This document shows, one piece after another, positions 1-8,585 of a DNA stretch of 64,000 bases; position 1 is the first letter of the stretch, and each line of letters begins with the position of its first letter. Position numbers and translations under genes: made by a program. Under the pieces are notes generated by a model. It was not told the origin of the DNA. It saw nothing but the letters and a program-made list of their open reading frames with translations, and did no database searches. The DNA is taken from contig NZ_JBHVRO010000004.1 in the NCBI RefSeq assembly GCF_042885655.1, forward strand, positions 290,268 through 354,267. The letters are read 5' to 3'. This stretch comes from Psychrobacillus sp042885655 (lineage in GTDB: Bacteria; Bacillota; Bacilli; Bacillales_A; Planococcaceae).

Positions 1-33
1 GTGGTCCCAGCACTAACTGAAGCATTAGCTTAA
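1..33 (+). CDS. 3' end of an unidentified gene (partial)
   Basis: The window opens inside a reading frame that ends VVPALTEALA followed by TAA at 31-33. A rho-independent terminator follows 10 nt later, which supports a true gene end. Too little is left to name the product. Confidence 0.45.
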   Translation: MVPALTEALA

Positions 34-43
34 TAAAGTTAAA

Positions 44-98
44 AAAGGCTATCTCGACAGTTGCTATTTACTAAAAGCAATCAAGGGATAGCCTTTTT
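44..98 (+). terminator. Rho-independent terminator of the partial first gene
   Basis: AAAGGCTATC at 44-53 pairs with GATAGCCTTT at 87-96 and is followed by T residues. Confidence 0.8.
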
Positions 99-127
99 CT
101 TAGAAAATCTCGAAGTATCTCAGAAAA
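98..127 (+). repeat. Two-unit 20-nt-spaced word (TCTTAGAAAA / TCTCAGAAAA)
   Basis: Just after the terminator, TCTTAGAAAA starts at 98 and TCTCAGAAAA at 118, exactly 20 nt apart. The same word (ATCTTAGAAAA) recurs at 47202 and 47221. It belongs to the class of 20-21-nt periodic intergenic words seen at several places in the window. Confidence 0.45.
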
Positions 128-202
128 CGATTCAGATTTTTAATAAGCATTTAAATTGTTGAACACAGCGGAAAACTTTACAATGAAATAGAGGTGATTA
201 TG

Positions 203-907
203 ATGAAAATTGAAGTATGGTCGGATTTTGTATGTCCTTTTTGTTATATAGGAAAAAGAAGACTGGAAGAAGCTTTGGCGCAAACGGGCTTCGCGAGCCA
301 AGCAGAGGTTGAATTTAAAAGTTTTGAACTTGATCCGAATACGCCGAAAATGTCCGATAAGAGTTTGTATGAAGTGCTCGCGGAAAAATACGGTTCCACT
401 GTGGAAGCAGCTAAACAAATGACAGATAACGTAGTAGCGCAAGCGAAAACAGTTGGGTTAGAGTACAATTTCGATGTCATAAAACCAGCCAATACGTTGG
501 ATGCCCATCGTTTAGTAAAGTGGGCAACTGCGCAAGGAAAAGCAAAAGAGGCAAATGAGTTAATGTTACACTCTTATTTCATAGAAGCAAAAGAAATTGG
601 AAAGCTTGATGTTCTTTTAGATTTAATAGAGTCAATAGGCTTATCTAGAGAAGAAGCGGAGAAAGTTTTGAATTCTAATGCGTATTTAGAAGAAGTTCGT
701 TTAGATATCGCTCGAGCTGGGCAGATTGGTGTTCGTGGAGTTCCATTCTTTGTTTTAAATGATAAATATGCCATTTCTGGTGCACAACCTACCGAAACAT
801 TCGTTGGCGCATTGAATAAAATTGCAGATGAGGAAGGAATCTCACCAAAACTACAAATCATTGGAGAAGAAGCTAATCTTTGCACCGATGAAACATGTGA
901 TATTTGA
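203..907 (+). CDS. DsbA family oxidoreductase (FrnE-like)
   Basis: The 234-residue product is a thioredoxin-fold protein of the DsbA/FrnE family, which act as thiol-disulfide oxidoreductases or isomerases. The N-terminal strand ends in the redox motif CPFC at residues 11-14 (WSDFVCPFCYIG), the usual site for this family. The cis-proline segment GVRGVPFFV lies near residue 175. There is no signal peptide, so it is probably cytosolic, as FrnE-like proteins are. A GTG at 194 and an ATG at 200 lie in or against the GAGGTGAT ribosome site, so I place the start at ATG 203. It is monocistronic, with its own terminator. The physiological substrate is unknown. Confidence 0.85.
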   Translation: MKIEVWSDFVCPFCYIGKRRLEEALAQTGFASQAEVEFKSFELDPNTPKMSDKSLYEVLAEKYGSTVEAAKQMTDNVVAQAKTVGLEYNFDVIKPANTLDAHRLVKWATAQGKAKEANELMLHSYFIEAKEIGKLDVLLDLIESIGLSREEAEKVLNSNAYLEEVRLDIARAGQIGVRGVPFFVLNDKYAISGAQPTETFVGALNKIADEEGISPKLQIIGEEANLCTDETCDI

Positions 908-916
908 TAAAATAGT

Positions 917-950
917 AAGCCAGCTAGGAGAAGTCCTAACTGGCTTTTTT
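917..950 (+). terminator. Terminator of the DsbA-family gene
   Basis: AAGCCAGCTAGGA pairs with TCCTAACTGGCTT around a GAAG loop, followed by six T. Confidence 0.85.
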
Positions 951-1305
951 ATGTTCTTCTTTCAAATGAATGAAATCTAGTACCTTGGAAAGTCAAAACA
1001 CCAAGATCATCTTCGGCAAGCATTCCGTATTCGTGTCCACTAAGTTTAAATTCAGTGCGATCGCTACTTTCAAATTGAAATGTTACGTAATAGGAAGTAG
1101 ATGCAGCAGTATCTCCAGCTCCACCACTAGTTTTCGAACGCTTTGTTACAACTTGTGCTGGTACAGAGAGCTTAGGAGAATTATTGTTGTTATTCCATTC
1201 GGTTAATCCCTTTATAATTGCGAAGAGAATAAGTCCAACTATTAAGATGAAAAATAATCCAAAAAATATAGGGATACCTCCAAAGATAAATCCGAAATTA
1301 TCCAT
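949..1305 (-). CDS. DUF2500 domain-containing membrane protein
   Basis: The 118-residue protein has one N-terminal transmembrane segment (about residues 8-34), an asparagine-rich linker, then a small beta-rich domain with the features of DUF2500: VVTKRSKTSGG, a YYVTFQFES strand, and a C-terminal GVLTFQGTRFHSFER. Function is unknown for the family. Topology suggests a membrane-anchored domain. The gene is convergent with the DsbA-family gene, and its stop touches that gene's terminator. Confidence 0.75.
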   Translation of the reverse strand: MDNFGFIFGGIPIFFGLFFILIVGLILFAIIKGLTEWNNNNNSPKLSVPAQVVTKRSKTSGGAGDTAASTSYYVTFQFESSDRTEFKLSGHEYGMLAEDDLGVLTFQGTRFHSFERRT

Positions 1306-1404
1306 ATAAATCCTCCTTACAAAAAACTGTTTTTATCTTATACGCAAAAGATTGAATAAAGTTTCGTTTATAGATAGACACTAGTAAAAAAAGGAGGAAA
1401 TACA

Positions 1405-2940
1405 ATGACAGATAAAATATTACCTAGTGAATCCCAATCCTATTGGCGTGCATCAAACGAATTTCCTGTGTTTCCAAAATTAAGTGAAGATATGGATACA
1501 GATGTCGTCATTATAGGAGCGGGTCTTACCGGAATTACGGCAGCTTATTTGCTAAGTACTAGTGGTCGAAAAGTGATTGTAGTTGAAGGAAGTAGAATAT
1601 TAGAGGGAACAACGGGGTTCACAACTGCAAAAGTAACAGCACAGCATGGTCCCATTTATCAACAGCTGATAACTACTTTTGGAGAAGTAAGTGCACGATT
1701 ATATTATGAAGCAAACACATCCGCCAAAAACTTCATAGAAAAAACTGCCAGGGAATTAGGAATCGATTGTGATTTTGAAAATGTAGATGCTTTTTTATAT
1801 GCGGATACAGAAGATGGTGTGGATATAATTAAGAAAGAAATGAACGCTTACAAAAAACTTGGAATAGAAGGAGCGGCTCTCACAAAAGACACTGGTCTTC
1901 CATATACAGTGAAAGAATCACTCAAACTAGAAAACCAAGGGCAATTTCATCCCTTAAAATACGCGACGGGATTAGTGAAAAAAGCAATGGAAAATGGTGT
2001 CCAGTTTTACGAGCAATCTCGAGCTAAATCGATTCATTCCACTAATCTTGTTGAAATGGTGGATGGAAATGAAATACATGCGAATAAAATACTCGTGTGT
2101 AGCCATTTTCCTTTTAATGATGAAGACGGGCTTTATTTCACTCGAATGTACGCCGAGAGATCGTATGCCCTTGCTTCCCTTGCGGATGCAAATTATCCAA
2201 AAGGAATATATATTAACGTAGAAAAGCCGACAAGATCCATTCGAACTGCGCTAAGTGCAGATGGAAAAAGGTATTTGCTTATAGGTGGGGAAGGGCATAT
2301 TACAGGTAGATTCCAAGGCGATATGACAACAAACTATGATACGCTGGCTGCATTTGGGCGAGAGCAATTCAAAGTTAAGCAATATGCATATCGTTGGTCA
2401 GCGCAGGATTTAGTGACTCTAGATCAGCTACCTTACGTAGGATCTATGACCCCTGGATTGCAAGATGTATTAGTTGCAACAGGCTATGCAAAATGGGGGA
2501 TGACGAATAGTACCGTCGCTGCAAAAATCATGGCTGATAACGTCCTAGGAAAAGAAAATCGATTTGCAGATCTTTATAGTCCAATACGTTCAAAAATGAA
2601 AAAAGAAGATTTAGCTAGCTTTGCCAAAATAAATGCAAGCGTCGCAAAAGAGCTCATCAAAGGAAAGACTGAAAAAATTGACGTGCTTTTTAAAGACTTA
2701 GAGCTTGGCAAGGGAGATATTGTAAAGCTTGACGGCAAAAAAGTTGGAGCATTTAAAGATGTAACAGGTAAGGTATATTTAGTAAAACCGGTTTGTACAC
2801 ATCTTGGATGCGATGTCGTATTCAACGCGGCTGAATGCTCGTGGGATTGTCCATGTCATGGATCTAGATACACTTTTACTGGAGAAGTGTTGGAAGGACC
2901 AGCATACGAGCCGTTGGAGAAAATAGAATATGAGGAATGA
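1405..2940 (+). CDS. yhfW: FAD-dependent oxidoreductase with C-terminal Rieske domain (YhfW-like)
   Basis: The 511-residue protein fuses a D-amino-acid-oxidase-like (DAO) flavin domain to a Rieske [2Fe-2S] domain. The dinucleotide-binding motif GAGLTG is at residues 38-43. The Rieske ligands appear as C464-T-H466 and C482-P-C-H485, and C469 and C484 are placed to form the usual Rieske disulfide. This layout matches Bacillus YhfW. The substrate is unknown; the Rieske cluster probably passes electrons to or from the flavin. The ribosome site AAAGGAGG precedes ATG 1405. No signal peptide is visible, so it is cytoplasmic. Confidence 0.88.
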   Translation: MTDKILPSESQSYWRASNEFPVFPKLSEDMDTDVVIIGAGLTGITAAYLLSTSGRKVIVVEGSRILEGTTGFTTAKVTAQHGPIYQQLITTFGEVSARLYYEANTSAKNFIEKTARELGIDCDFENVDAFLYADTEDGVDIIKKEMNAYKKLGIEGAALTKDTGLPYTVKESLKLENQGQFHPLKYATGLVKKAMENGVQFYEQSRAKSIHSTNLVEMVDGNEIHANKILVCSHFPFNDEDGLYFTRMYAERSYALASLADANYPKGIYINVEKPTRSIRTALSADGKRYLLIGGEGHITGRFQGDMTTNYDTLAAFGREQFKVKQYAYRWSAQDLVTLDQLPYVGSMTPGLQDVLVATGYAKWGMTNSTVAAKIMADNVLGKENRFADLYSPIRSKMKKEDLASFAKINASVAKELIKGKTEKIDVLFKDLELGKGDIVKLDGKKVGAFKDVTGKVYLVKPVCTHLGCDVVFNAAECSWDCPCHGSRYTFTGEVLEGPAYEPLEKIEYEE

Positions 2941-2960
2941 CTATCCAGCAATTGGATAAG

Positions 2961-3055
2961 GGAGACCGAATCGAACATGAAAGCAACCAATTAGGTTATT
3001 AGAGCAACCAGTCAAATTATGAAAGCGACTAAATCAATAGCGAGAGCAACCAAAT
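2961..3055. repeat. 21-nt-period short-word array (AGCAACCA units)
   Basis: In the gap between convergent genes the words AGCAACCA, AGCAACCA, AGCGACTA and AGCAACCA start at 2982, 3003, 3024 and 3045, exactly 21 nt apart, with variable A/T-rich spacers. A weaker copy may start at 2961-2963. No coding function is apparent. Confidence 0.6.
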
Positions 3056-3157
3056 TACAAAGAGCTCAGAGAAAAACAAAATCTCTAAGTTCTTTTTCTT
3101 TTGCCCCTTATGATGGTTCAAGAGATGGGCACTGTAAGGATCTGGTTCCTTTCTTAT

Positions 3158-3197
3158 AAAAAACAATCGTGCGGAATGAAATCTGCACGATTGTTTT
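3158..3197. terminator. Hairpin terminator between convergent genes
   Basis: AAAACAATCGTGC at 3160-3172 pairs with GCACGATTGTTTT at 3185-3197. The flanking A and T runs make it usable in both directions. Confidence 0.75.
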
Positions 3198-3480
3198 ATG
3201 AAGATATTGAATTTGTCTCATTTAAAGCTCGTTTTTGTAAATCTAAAATAAGTGGATCCGATGACGTTTCCAGTAGGTCTGCTTGTTTTTGTTGCAAGTC
3301 TAGTCGCATTTTTTCTGTTTCTAGTAAAAAGGTATTGTATTTGAGTTTTTCTAGCTCGATTTCATCTTTTACAATTTGTGCCCTCGCTTTATACGATTTT
3401 CGTAAATGAGTAGTCCATATTGCAGAAAGTGGTATAGAAAAAATCATTACTACAGCTACTAACCCTACAAATTCTCCCAT
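3196..3480 (-). CDS. Small membrane-anchored coiled-coil protein, unknown function
   Basis: The 94-residue protein has one N-terminal transmembrane helix (about residues 4-23) followed by a highly charged, heptad-like region (residues 27-85) predicted to be a coiled coil. It ends close to a hairpin terminator, and TCCCTCC-type pairing just upstream of ATG 3480 gives a good ribosome site (GGAGGGAT). The architecture resembles small PspB-like or scaffolding membrane proteins, but I see no specific family motif. Confidence 0.65.
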   Translation of the reverse strand: MGEFVGLVAVVMIFSIPLSAIWTTHLRKSYKARAQIVKDEIELEKLKYNTFLLETEKMRLDLQQKQADLLETSSDPLILDLQKRALNETNSISS

Positions 3481-3542
3481 CTAAAATCCCTCCTAATACA
3501 TTTTCTTAAGTATATACGAAATTGATAGAGGATAGTTTCAAA

Positions 3543-3578
3543 ATTTAAAAAACTACTCTAAATAATTTTAGAGTAGTT
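3543..3578 (-). terminator. Terminator of the M20 hydrolase gene
   Basis: AACTACTCTAAA and TTTAGAGTAGTT form a 12-bp perfect stem with a TAAT loop at 3551-3578. On the minus strand it is followed by a T-rich tract. Confidence 0.8.
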
Positions 3579-3595
3579 GTCGTTGGAAAAGCAGA

Positions 3596-4771
3596 TTATT
3601 TATTCAAGTACGCCCATGCATATTGTGCATATAATTCCGCTCCAGTAACAAGAGCATCTTCGTCGATATCGAAATTTCCGTGATGATGTGCCCATTCAGT
3701 ATCTTTTTCCGGATTTCCACTTCCTACAAGTGCGAAGCTTCCAGGAGCTTTTGTTAGGAATGCAGAGAAATCTTCGCCACCCATAGTCGGTTTTTCATTA
3801 AAGATAACTTCAGAACCAAATGATTCCACAGCAACTCGTTGCACAAGTTTTGCGCTTTCTTCATCATTGTCAACTGCGTCCGTACCACGAATGTATTCCA
3901 CTTCTGCGGTAGCACCATAAATAGCTGCAACGCTTTCCGCATATTCCGTAATACTTTTTTCAATATGATCGCGCGTATCTGCATGGAACGTACGAACTGT
4001 TCCTTCGATTTCTGCGTTTTCCGCGATTACATTAAATCTTGTTCCTACTACCATTTTACCAACCGTAAGAACAGCGGGACTTTGTGGATCAATCGTTCTA
4101 GAAATGACAGTCTGTACATTCATAACAAATGAGGAAGCGACTATTGCTGCGTCGATACAAGCTTCTGGTATAGCACCGTGTCCGCCGCGACCTTTAAACT
4201 TCACTTTGAAAATATCAGCAGCAGCAAATGATGGTCCCGGTGTACAGGAAACTTTATGAGTTGGCATTTGAGACCAGATATGAATTCCGAAAACATTGTC
4301 TACTCCATCCATGGCACCTTGGGCTACCATTGCTTTAGCACCTGCTGCAGCTTCTTCAGCTGGTTGGAAGAAGAATCGAACATTTCCTGGAAGTTGGTCT
4401 TTTATTTCAGATAATGCTTTTGCTGCAATTAGTAACATGGACGTATGTGCGTCATGTCCACATGCATGCATTTTTCCTTCCTCTTTAGATGCATAAGGTA
4501 CGTGTGTATTAAGTTGTTGTACCGGAAGTGCATCCATATCTCCACGAAGTGCAACCGTTTTGCCGTCAAAAGCCCCTTTTATTTCTGCGATAACCCCTGT
4601 AGGTTCTGTTTTTCGGTAAGAAATGCCGAGCTTATCTAAGTAATCACAAACAAATGCAGTAGTTTTGAATTCTTCAAATGATAGCTCTGGTTCGCTATGT
4701 AATTTGCGACGAAGTGCAGTTAGTTCTTCCTTATTAGTTGTAACCGATTGTTTAATTGTTTGATTTATCAT
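3596..4771 (-). CDS. M20 family metallopeptidase / N-acyl-amino-acid amidohydrolase
   Basis: The 391-residue protein is a two-domain M20D-type amidohydrolase (IAA-amino-acid hydrolase / hippurate hydrolase group), which cleaves N-acyl or peptide bonds with bound divalent metals. Visible motifs are RGDMDALPV (about residues 76-84), the metal-ligand segment MHACGHDAH (residues 101-109) and the QPAEE segment with the catalytic glutamate near residue 139. A late GGEDF motif contributes the final ligand region. The gene lies 21 nt downstream of a membrane transporter, so uptake and cytoplasmic hydrolysis of an acylated amino acid is a reasonable inference. The specific substrate cannot be read from sequence. 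Confidence 0.9.
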   Translation of the reverse strand: MINQTIKQSVTTNKEELTALRRKLHSEPELSFEEFKTTAFVCDYLDKLGISYRKTEPTGVIAEIKGAFDGKTVALRGDMDALPVQQLNTHVPYASKEEGKMHACGHDAHTSMLLIAAKALSEIKDQLPGNVRFFFQPAEEAAAGAKAMVAQGAMDGVDNVFGIHIWSQMPTHKVSCTPGPSFAAADIFKVKFKGRGGHGAIPEACIDAAIVASSFVMNVQTVISRTIDPQSPAVLTVGKMVVGTRFNVIAENAEIEGTVRTFHADTRDHIEKSITEYAESVAAIYGATAEVEYIRGTDAVDNDEESAKLVQRVAVESFGSEVIFNEKPTMGGEDFSAFLTKAPGSFALVGSGNPEKDTEWAHHHGNFDIDEDALVTGAELYAQYAWAYLNK

Positions 4772-4792
4772 GGTTCATTTTCCTCCTAGTTT

Positions 4793-5980
4793 TTATAAAA
4801 ACCCTACAAATATACCAGCTAGAATAACAGATACAATTGTTACACTAATGAATCCTCCAACTAGCATCGATGGTAGCATATGATTCGTTAACACTTTTCT
4901 TTCCTTCTCATCTTGCGTTAATGAATTAATAACCTCATTTGTAATAATGTAATCTGCTGGAAATCCATAAAGTGCAGTTAACGATATAGCGAATGCCATA
5001 TATTTACTTACTTTTAGCACTTTCCCTATGATGAATGAGAATATGTACATCCCAATCACACCTAAAATAATCGTTCCAACAAGCGGATATAAAATTTCCA
5101 TAATCATCGACGGGGTTGCTTTTTTCAGCGCATCGAAAACAAACAACATTAAGACCATAATACATAAGCCAAAACCATTCGCTTTTTGTAATACTTGACG
5201 CTCTAAGAAGCCAACACTGGCAGCAATTATACCGAACAATAAACAAAGAACATAAGGGCTGATTGTTACGATTGGCGCAAGTAATGTAGAAACTAGATAA
5301 GCCAGGAAGCCGACAAAAGCTAAACGGAAAAATTTAAAATAACTTGTGTTATATTTAGCGGGCATTTTAGGAAACATTTTAAGTTCATCTTTTGTTTCAT
5401 CCGAAGAAGAGCTTGCTTGTTCAGTTGGAACTAGTTCACCCTTGCGGAACTTCTCAAGCAGCATTTTGCCTTCTTTTTTAAGTGCAATGGAGGTTAGGGG
5501 ATACCCAGCGAATCCTTGCATCACATAAATAACAATGGCGAACACAGATAATGTAGTTAGCCCTGCATTTGCGGCTCCATCTGACATAATCAAAGCAGAA
5601 ACTAGCCCACCAACCAGTGGAGGGATAGCAACAATGACTGTTTGAAAATCAAATAAAAACGTTCCAATTCCTAAAAGAACTACGATAATCCCTAAGATTC
5701 CAGCGAGGGAAATTAGAATGGTTTTCCACTGTTCTTTTAATTGTTGTATAGAAAGCAACGTACCCATATTCGTAATAAGTAAGTAAATCATCATCGATGC
5801 TACGACAGGGGGAACACCTGCAATAGAAACGATTTCTTTAGGAAAGAAAGTCCAATATCCAATTATGAAAAGGACTGCAGATACAAACACGGACGGTATC
5901 CAAGCCTTTGTACGAGTAGAAACAAGATCTCCTATAAAAAGAATAGCAATTACAATAACTAAAGCTAGCATTTGTGACAT
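4793..5980 (-). CDS. Multi-pass membrane transporter, partner of the M20 hydrolase
   Basis: The 395-residue protein has about ten to eleven hydrophobic segments with a charged cytoplasmic loop around residues 185-215. The glycine-rich MSDGAANAG stretch and the overall layout recall sodium:glutamate symporter-like (ESS/GltS-type) carriers, but that family assignment is tentative. I start at ATG 5980 (MSQMLAL), 6 nt after AAGGAAAG; an upstream in-frame start at 6019 has no better ribosome site. It forms a two-gene operon with the amidohydrolase and probably imports its substrate. Confidence 0.75.
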   Translation of the reverse strand: MSQMLALVIVIAILFIGDLVSTRTKAWIPSVFVSAVLFIIGYWTFFPKEIVSIAGVPPVVASMMIYLLITNMGTLLSIQQLKEQWKTILISLAGILGIIVVLLGIGTFLFDFQTVIVAIPPLVGGLVSALIMSDGAANAGLTTLSVFAIVIYVMQGFAGYPLTSIALKKEGKMLLEKFRKGELVPTEQASSSSDETKDELKMFPKMPAKYNTSYFKFFRLAFVGFLAYLVSTLLAPIVTISPYVLCLLFGIIAASVGFLERQVLQKANGFGLCIMVLMLFVFDALKKATPSMIMEILYPLVGTIILGVIGMYIFSFIIGKVLKVSKYMAFAISLTALYGFPADYIITNEVINSLTQDEKERKVLTNHMLPSMLVGGFISVTIVSVILAGIFVGFL

Positions 5981-6192
5981 AATAAACTTTCCTTTCTGAC
6001 AATAAAGAATAATCAACACAATATCATATATGTTGTATTATGTATATAATATATTTCTAAATAGTAAGTTTTTTGATGGATAATATTTAATTGTCTACTT
6101 ATATAGAAGTGACAGTTTACCTTCTAGATGAAACCCGAGACCAATTTCTAAAAAAAATTTGACATAGCACTATTCCTTCTCAAATTGACAAT

Positions 6193-6224
6193 AAAAAAAG
6201 CTATCCTGATAATCAGGATAGCTT
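6193..6224 (-). terminator. Terminator of the yceI gene
   Basis: AAGCTATCCTGA pairs with TCAGGATAGCTT. On the minus strand a run of seven T follows. Confidence 0.85.
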
Positions 6225-6238
6225 ACGAGTACATTAAA

Positions 6239-6766
6239 TTATTCAGCTGGGTTTAACTGAAGTTCTACAGAGATTTTGATGTCGTCTCCTACTAATACGC
6301 CACCAGTTTCTAATGCTTGGTTCCAAGTTAAGCCGAATTCTTTACGGCTGATTTTTGTGTCAGCAGAGAAAGCAACAACTTCAACGCCCCATGGGTTTGT
6401 ACCTTTTCCGCCATATTCCGCTTCAAAAGTAACTTTTTTAGTAACGTCTTTAATCGTAATATCACCAGTTACATCGTATTCGCCGTCGTCCGTTTTTTTG
6501 ATGTCTGTAGCAACAAATTTAATGCTTGGGAATGTTTCTGAGTCAAAGAAGTCGGCAGAACGTAAGTGATTATCACGATCTTCGTTATTTGTAGTAATAG
6601 ATTTTACATCGATATTAAAGCTAATAGAAGCCCCGTTTAAATCTTCAGCGTTACCATCTAATTCAGCAGTAAAGTTTGTGAAAGAACCTTTTACCTTTGA
6701 AACCATCATGTGTTTTACAGAAAAATCAATACTAGAGTGAGCAGCGTCAAGGTTAAATTTTGTCAT
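6239..6766 (-). CDS. YceI family protein
   Basis: The 175-residue protein has the YceI lipocalin-like fold signature: FNLDAAHSSIDFSVKHMMVSKVKG at the N-terminus, NRDNHLRSADFFD in the middle and NPWGVEVVAFSADTKISRKEFGLTWN near the C-terminus. YceI proteins bind polyisoprenoid or amphiphilic ligands; this one has no signal peptide and is cytoplasmic, as is usual in Bacillales. A HxlR-type regulator is divergent from it, suggesting redox or electrophile control. A sigma-B-like promoter lies about 107 nt upstream. Confidence 0.9.
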   Translation of the reverse strand: MTKFNLDAAHSSIDFSVKHMMVSKVKGSFTNFTAELDGNAEDLNGASISFNIDVKSITTNNEDRDNHLRSADFFDSETFPSIKFVATDIKKTDDGEYDVTGDITIKDVTKKVTFEAEYGGKGTNPWGVEVVAFSADTKISRKEFGLTWNQALETGGVLVGDDIKISVELQLNPAE

Positions 6767-6872
6767 TTTAATTTCCTCCTAAAATAAGTTTTGTTTTTAA
6801 AAGTATAAAACATATTAATCTCGAAATCAAGATGTTTTACTTCGAAATAATTAAAAATATGTTCATTCATTA

Positions 6873-6897
6873 TTACCCTCTTTTATAAAGTAAAAAC
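6873..6897 (-). promoter_or_regulatory. Candidate sigma-B-type promoter for yceI
   Basis: On the minus strand GTTTTT (6897-6892) and GGGTAA (6878-6873) are 13 nt apart, close to the sigma-B consensus GTTTAA-N12-14-GGGTAT. The A/T-rich context makes chance occurrence possible. Confidence 0.35.
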
Positions 6898-6936
6898 TAA
6901 TACTTACTTTATGTAACTAACTATACATTTATACCA

Positions 6937-6996
6937 TACTTACGTCAAGTAATTAAATTACTTTGGTTTTACAAAACAATTTAAAGGGAATATAAT
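6937..6996 (+). promoter_or_regulatory. hxlR promoter with upstream inverted repeat
   Basis: TTTACA (6968-6973), a 17-nt spacer and TATAAT (6991-6996) give a good sigma-A promoter. An inverted repeat TACTT-N5-AAGTA lies at 6937-6951 in the shared yceI/hxlR region and is a possible operator for the HxlR-type product. Confidence 0.55.
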
Positions 6997-7019
6997 AGAA
7001 CGAAATAGAGGTGAAACAA

Positions 7020-7325
7020 ATGAAAGAAATGTTATTATGCCCACGTTTAGCAAAGGCAATGGAATTGATCGGAAAAAGATGGACAGCATTAATTATTTAT
7101 CAATTAATGGACGGAGCAAAACGATTTAATGAAATTGAGTCGTCTCTACCTATTAGTGGTCGATTACTTTCAGAACGGTTAAAAGAGCTTGAAAAAGAAG
7201 GTATAGTAGATAGAAACGTTTTTTCAGAAGTACCAGTGCGAGTGGAATACAATTTGACAGACAAGGGGCATGCGCTAAAAGATGTAGTTGGTGGAATTGA
7301 ATCTTGGTCTAAAGAATGGTTGTAA
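7020..7325 (+). CDS. HxlR family winged-helix transcriptional regulator
   Basis: The 101-residue protein matches the HxlR family (YodB/HypR/YtcD type): a cysteine near the N-terminus (MKEMLLCPRLAKAMELIGKRW), the motif ISGRLLSERLKELEKEGIVDR for the recognition helix and wing, and VEYNLTDKGHAL. Family members act as dimers and often sense electrophiles through this conserved N-terminal cysteine, here C7. ATG 7020 follows GAGGTGAA; the GTG at 7011 is part of the ribosome site. It is divergent from yceI, a likely target. Confidence 0.88.
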   Translation: MKEMLLCPRLAKAMELIGKRWTALIIYQLMDGAKRFNEIESSLPISGRLLSERLKELEKEGIVDRNVFSEVPVRVEYNLTDKGHALKDVVGGIESWSKEWL

Positions 7326-7545
7326 CAATTTCGCTTGATAAATTAGGTGCCAGAACGCATACTATGTAAGGGTCTCTTCTATAATTAGGGAGAGGAATCC
7401 CAATCATGTTTTATTGAATATCACTTATCCGTGCAAGCGCGATGTCCTGCTTGAAGTAGGTTAGTTGGTAGTTATCGCATAGATGCGGCCGTTTAAGCTA
7501 ACTTTAATTAAGCGAGTATTTGATTGAAGAAAGGATTGTCTTTTT
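7326..7545 (+). other. Structured gap upstream of murB
   Basis: No ORF is credible here. Pairings include CTCTTC with GGGAGAG, enclosed by GGG/CCC at about 7370-7403, and GTTAG with CTAAC around 7462-7502. A short segment CGTGCAAGCGCGATGT resembles the terminator after rsbU. This could be a structured 5' untranslated region of murB or a decayed repeat. Confidence 0.3.
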
Positions 7546-8460
7546 TTGACTAAACAACAATGGTTTGAAGATTTAATTACACAAATAGATCCTAGCAATG
7601 TAAAAATAGATGAAGCACTGAATTTGCATACTATGACACGTATGGGTGGAGTTGCAGACTTATTCGTAACACCTGAAACGGAAGACCAAGCAGCTTACAT
7701 TGTGAAATATGCGTTTGAGAATAATATTCCTTTATTGCTACTTGGCAATGGGTCTAATATGGTCGTTCGTGACGGTGGCGTTCGTGGTATCGTACTTCGC
7801 TTAGAAAACTTAAATAAGATCATGATAGATGGCAACAAAGTTATTGCAGAAAGCGGAGCAGATATTATTGATGTTTCGAGAGCTGTAGCAAAGGAGTCCT
7901 TAACTGGTTTAGAGTTTGCTTGTGGAATCCCAGGATCTATCGGTGGTGCAATGGCTATGAACGCTGGTGCATATGGTGGAGAAGTGCAGGATGTAATTGT
8001 TCAATGCACTGTGCTTACACCAAGTGGAGATAAACTTGTTCTATCTAAGGAAGCACTAGAACTTGGCTACAGAAAAAGTATAATTACAAAAAAAGGTTAC
8101 TATGTTCTTTCCGCGGAGTTTAAATTGCAGCCTGGCAATCAAGAAGAGATTGATGCAAAAATTGCTGATTTAACATTTCAACGTGAATCCAAGCAACCAT
8201 TAGAATACCCATCTGCAGGTAGTGTATTCAAACGCCCCCCTGGTTATTTTGCAGGGAAATTAATCCAAGATAGCGGCTTGCAAGGAAAAGGTTTTGGTGG
8301 AGCGGAAGTGTCGACTAAGCATGCGGGTTTTATTGTCAATAAAAATAATGCTACTGCTACTGATTATATAAGTACAATTGAAATGGTGAAAAAAGCAGTG
8401 AAAGAAAACTTCGATATTGAGCTTGAATTAGAAGTAAAAATTGTCGGTGAAAATCAATAA
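7546..8460 (+). CDS. murB: UDP-N-acetylenolpyruvoylglucosamine reductase
   Basis: MurB uses NADPH and FAD to reduce UDP-GlcNAc-enolpyruvate to UDP-MurNAc in peptidoglycan precursor synthesis. The 304-residue length and lack of the extra C-terminal loop fit type II MurB of Firmicutes. Visible motifs are the FAD-binding GNGSNMVVRDGGVRG, GIPGSIGGAMAMNAGAYGGE, and SAGSVFKRP, which carries the catalytic serine. The start is TTG 7546, 11 nt after GAAAGGA. It stands alone with its own terminator, away from the other mur genes. Confidence 0.95.
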   Translation: MTKQQWFEDLITQIDPSNVKIDEALNLHTMTRMGGVADLFVTPETEDQAAYIVKYAFENNIPLLLLGNGSNMVVRDGGVRGIVLRLENLNKIMIDGNKVIAESGADIIDVSRAVAKESLTGLEFACGIPGSIGGAMAMNAGAYGGEVQDVIVQCTVLTPSGDKLVLSKEALELGYRKSIITKKGYYVLSAEFKLQPGNQEEIDAKIADLTFQRESKQPLEYPSAGSVFKRPPGYFAGKLIQDSGLQGKGFGGAEVSTKHAGFIVNKNNATATDYISTIEMVKKAVKENFDIELELEVKIVGENQ

Positions 8461-8478
8461 CGATAATATAATGAAGGT

Positions 8479-8510
8479 CCCCTGAATATATTGGTATTCA
8501 GGGGTTTTTT
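8479..8510 (+). terminator. Terminator of murB
   Basis: CCCCTGAATA pairs with TATTCAGGGG, followed by six T. Confidence 0.9.
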
Positions 8511-8585
8511 ATGTTCTTTTATCCTTAATGGAAGGTAATTATACGTCAATGCCGATTAGTGTAAGTACTGTTAGGGGGTATGGTG

